Below the pieces are notes generated by a model, which made no database searches, was not told the origin of the DNA, and worked only from the letters and a program-made list of their open reading frames with translations. Below, piece by piece: positions 6,469-6,513 of a stretch of 6,513 bases of DNA. The stretch comes from Chitinophagaceae bacterium. GTDB taxonomy: Bacteria > Bacteroidota > Bacteroidia > Chitinophagales > Chitinophagaceae. Position 1 is the stretch's first letter, and every line of letters begins with the position of its first letter. A program made the translations under genes and the position numbers. The stretch spans positions 1 to 6,513 of the forward strand of contig JACFNM010000236.1 of NCBI GenBank assembly GCA_019454915.1. The letters run 5' to 3'.

Positions 6469-6513
6469 CTACTGTTTGTTTCCGTCTAATTTTTCCCCGG
6501 CTAATTTTCTGCC
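6469..6513 (-). CDS. Possible C-terminal end of an upstream gene, partial
   Basis: From the window edge, one minus-strand frame encodes GRKLAGEKLDGNKQ and ends in TAG (6471-6469), immediately followed by an in-frame TAA. The charged, lysine-rich end looks like an ordinary protein C-terminus, and the spacing to dxr (77 bp) suits a neighbour in the same direction. Fourteen residues are too few to identify a family, and the frame could be chance. Confidence 0.3.
   Translation of the reverse strand, partial: GRKLAGEKLDGNKQ

Overview
The window comes from a member of the Bacteroidota, most likely the Chitinophagaceae or close relatives. The grounds are a tmRNA with a short tag ending YAMAA, intergenic AATTTGAAAATGTGG-type low-complexity repeats, A/T-rich rather than strong Shine-Dalgarno leaders, and the neighbouring dxr and rseP genes. 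The family-level placement is an inference. Every supported gene is on the minus strand, so the window reads from right to left.

Right part (about 6513-3778): the possible last codons of an unidentified gene, then a complete dxr (second step of the MEP isoprenoid pathway). An 82-bp spacer with an inverted repeat follows, then a complete rseP (site-2 intramembrane zinc protease with two PDZ domains). These two are ordinary housekeeping genes and could be co-transcribed.

Middle part (3777-2873): a non-protein-coding block of about 900 bp centred on ssrA (tmRNA, 3382-3009). The tmRNA has both ends of its tRNA-like domain, an encoded CCA, and a reading frame for the tag GNTQYAMAA. A degenerate TCAAATT/TCACATT repeat array lies between rseP and ssrA and reaches the rseP stop codon. 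A reverse-oriented copy of the same motif, joined to a GC-rich imperfect palindrome, touches the tmRNA 5' end. A candidate Bacteroidota-type promoter (TAnnTTTG) lies between the two repeat blocks. A 14-bp hairpin lies 4 nt past the tmRNA 3' end.

Left part (2872-1): an AraC-family regulator with an N-terminal cupin sensor. It is followed 88 bp downstream, in the same direction, by a long secreted glycoside-hydrolase-like protein whose 3' end is cut off by the window edge. The pair looks like a small accessory carbohydrate-use locus, with the regulator possibly controlling the enzyme; this is inferred from adjacency only.

I see no CRISPR array, insertion sequence, phage gene or clearly new multi-gene system. 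The least-understood items are the glycoside-hydrolase-like protein, whose family I cannot assign, and the repeat/palindrome architecture around ssrA.
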